Assembly (NCBI GenBank): GCA_963966275.1
Contig: CAWZYQ010000203.1
Span: forward strand, 1 to 5,170
Origin: UBA10427 sp003500135
GTDB taxonomy: Bacteria; Bacteroidota; Bacteroidia; Cytophagales; Cyclobacteriaceae
Length of the DNA: 5,170 bases
Direction of reading: 5' to 3'
Positions 5,100 through 5,170 of this stretch are shown piece after piece. Below the pieces are notes generated by a model. The model did no database searches and had not been told where the DNA came from. It was given only the letters and a program-made list of their open reading frames with translations. The number at the start of each line of letters is the position of its first letter. Within the stretch, counting starts at the first letter, position 1. Made by a program: the position numbers and the translations under genes.

Positions 5100-5170
5100 A
5101 ATCATATATAAATATTAAAGGGTACTTCTAAAAACTGGTTTTTCTATTCTTGATATTTCCGGCGCAATTT
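5100..5170. other. Right-edge sequence without a clear gene
   Basis: No gene can be assigned. On the minus strand one frame enters from the edge and ends with IAPEISRIEKPVFRSTL at a TAA (5117-5115), and another ends earlier with KLRRKYQE at a TAG (5146-5144). Either could be the C-terminus of a gene lying to the right, but they are too short to judge. The palindrome AAAAACTGGTTTTT (5130-5143) is low-complexity. Confidence 0.2.

Noticed and set aside
5130..5143. AAAAACTGGTTTTT palindrome
   Set aside because: It is made mainly of A and T runs with a 2-nt centre, so it is easily explained by AT-rich composition.
1..5170. CRISPR array, tRNA or rRNA genes
   Set aside because: No regularly spaced direct repeats and no recognisable tRNA or rRNA sequence were seen.

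Overview
The window looks like chromosomal DNA from a Bacteroidota bacterium (Cytophagia or Flavobacteriia type). The evidence is AT-rich DNA, mostly weak or absent Shine-Dalgarno sequences, a short Crp/Fnr regulator ending in the HTH and an LSRIR-type tail, and a Sec-exported DJ-1/PfpI protein. This is inference from composition and protein style; no phylogenetic marker gene is present. Every convincing gene lies on the minus strand, so transcription runs from right to left.

Region by region, in transcription order (right to left). The right edge (5053-5170) has only an 8-bp inverted repeat and no convincing gene. At 4921-5052 lies a 132-nt element with integron attC geometry: an outer GTTGAAC box, a degenerate partner box and an 18-bp imperfect stem. 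It ends 14 nt before the start codon of a Crp/Fnr-family regulator (4346-4906). After a 93-bp spacer holding a striking nested palindrome (4303-4329) and a sigma70-like promoter candidate comes a tight three-gene operon: a short-chain dehydrogenase/reductase (3518-4252), a TVP38/TMEM64 (VTT/DedA-like) membrane protein that overlaps it by one base (2868-3518), and a signal-peptide-bearing DJ-1/PfpI protein of the Hsp31-like type (2072-2857).

A 236-bp spacer follows, holding a hairpin-plus-T-run that would terminate plus-strand transcription although no plus-strand gene is visible. Next is a very AT-rich class I SAM methyltransferase standing alone (1215-1835), a 9-bp inverted repeat, and an IS630-family transposase with an intact DDE triad (74-1138). 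At the left edge a different minus-strand reading frame opens under the transposase C-terminus (1-116) and runs off the window. This suggests that one end of the IS abuts or truncates an unrelated gene.

The most coherent unit is the regulator plus operon: an oxidoreductase, an inner-membrane VTT protein and a periplasmic DJ-1-type protein, probably a membrane or electrophile stress module controlled by the adjacent Crp/Fnr protein. The left third and the right edge look like mobile or accessory DNA. The signals most worth a second look are the attC-like element abutting the regulator and the nested palindrome upstream of the operon.
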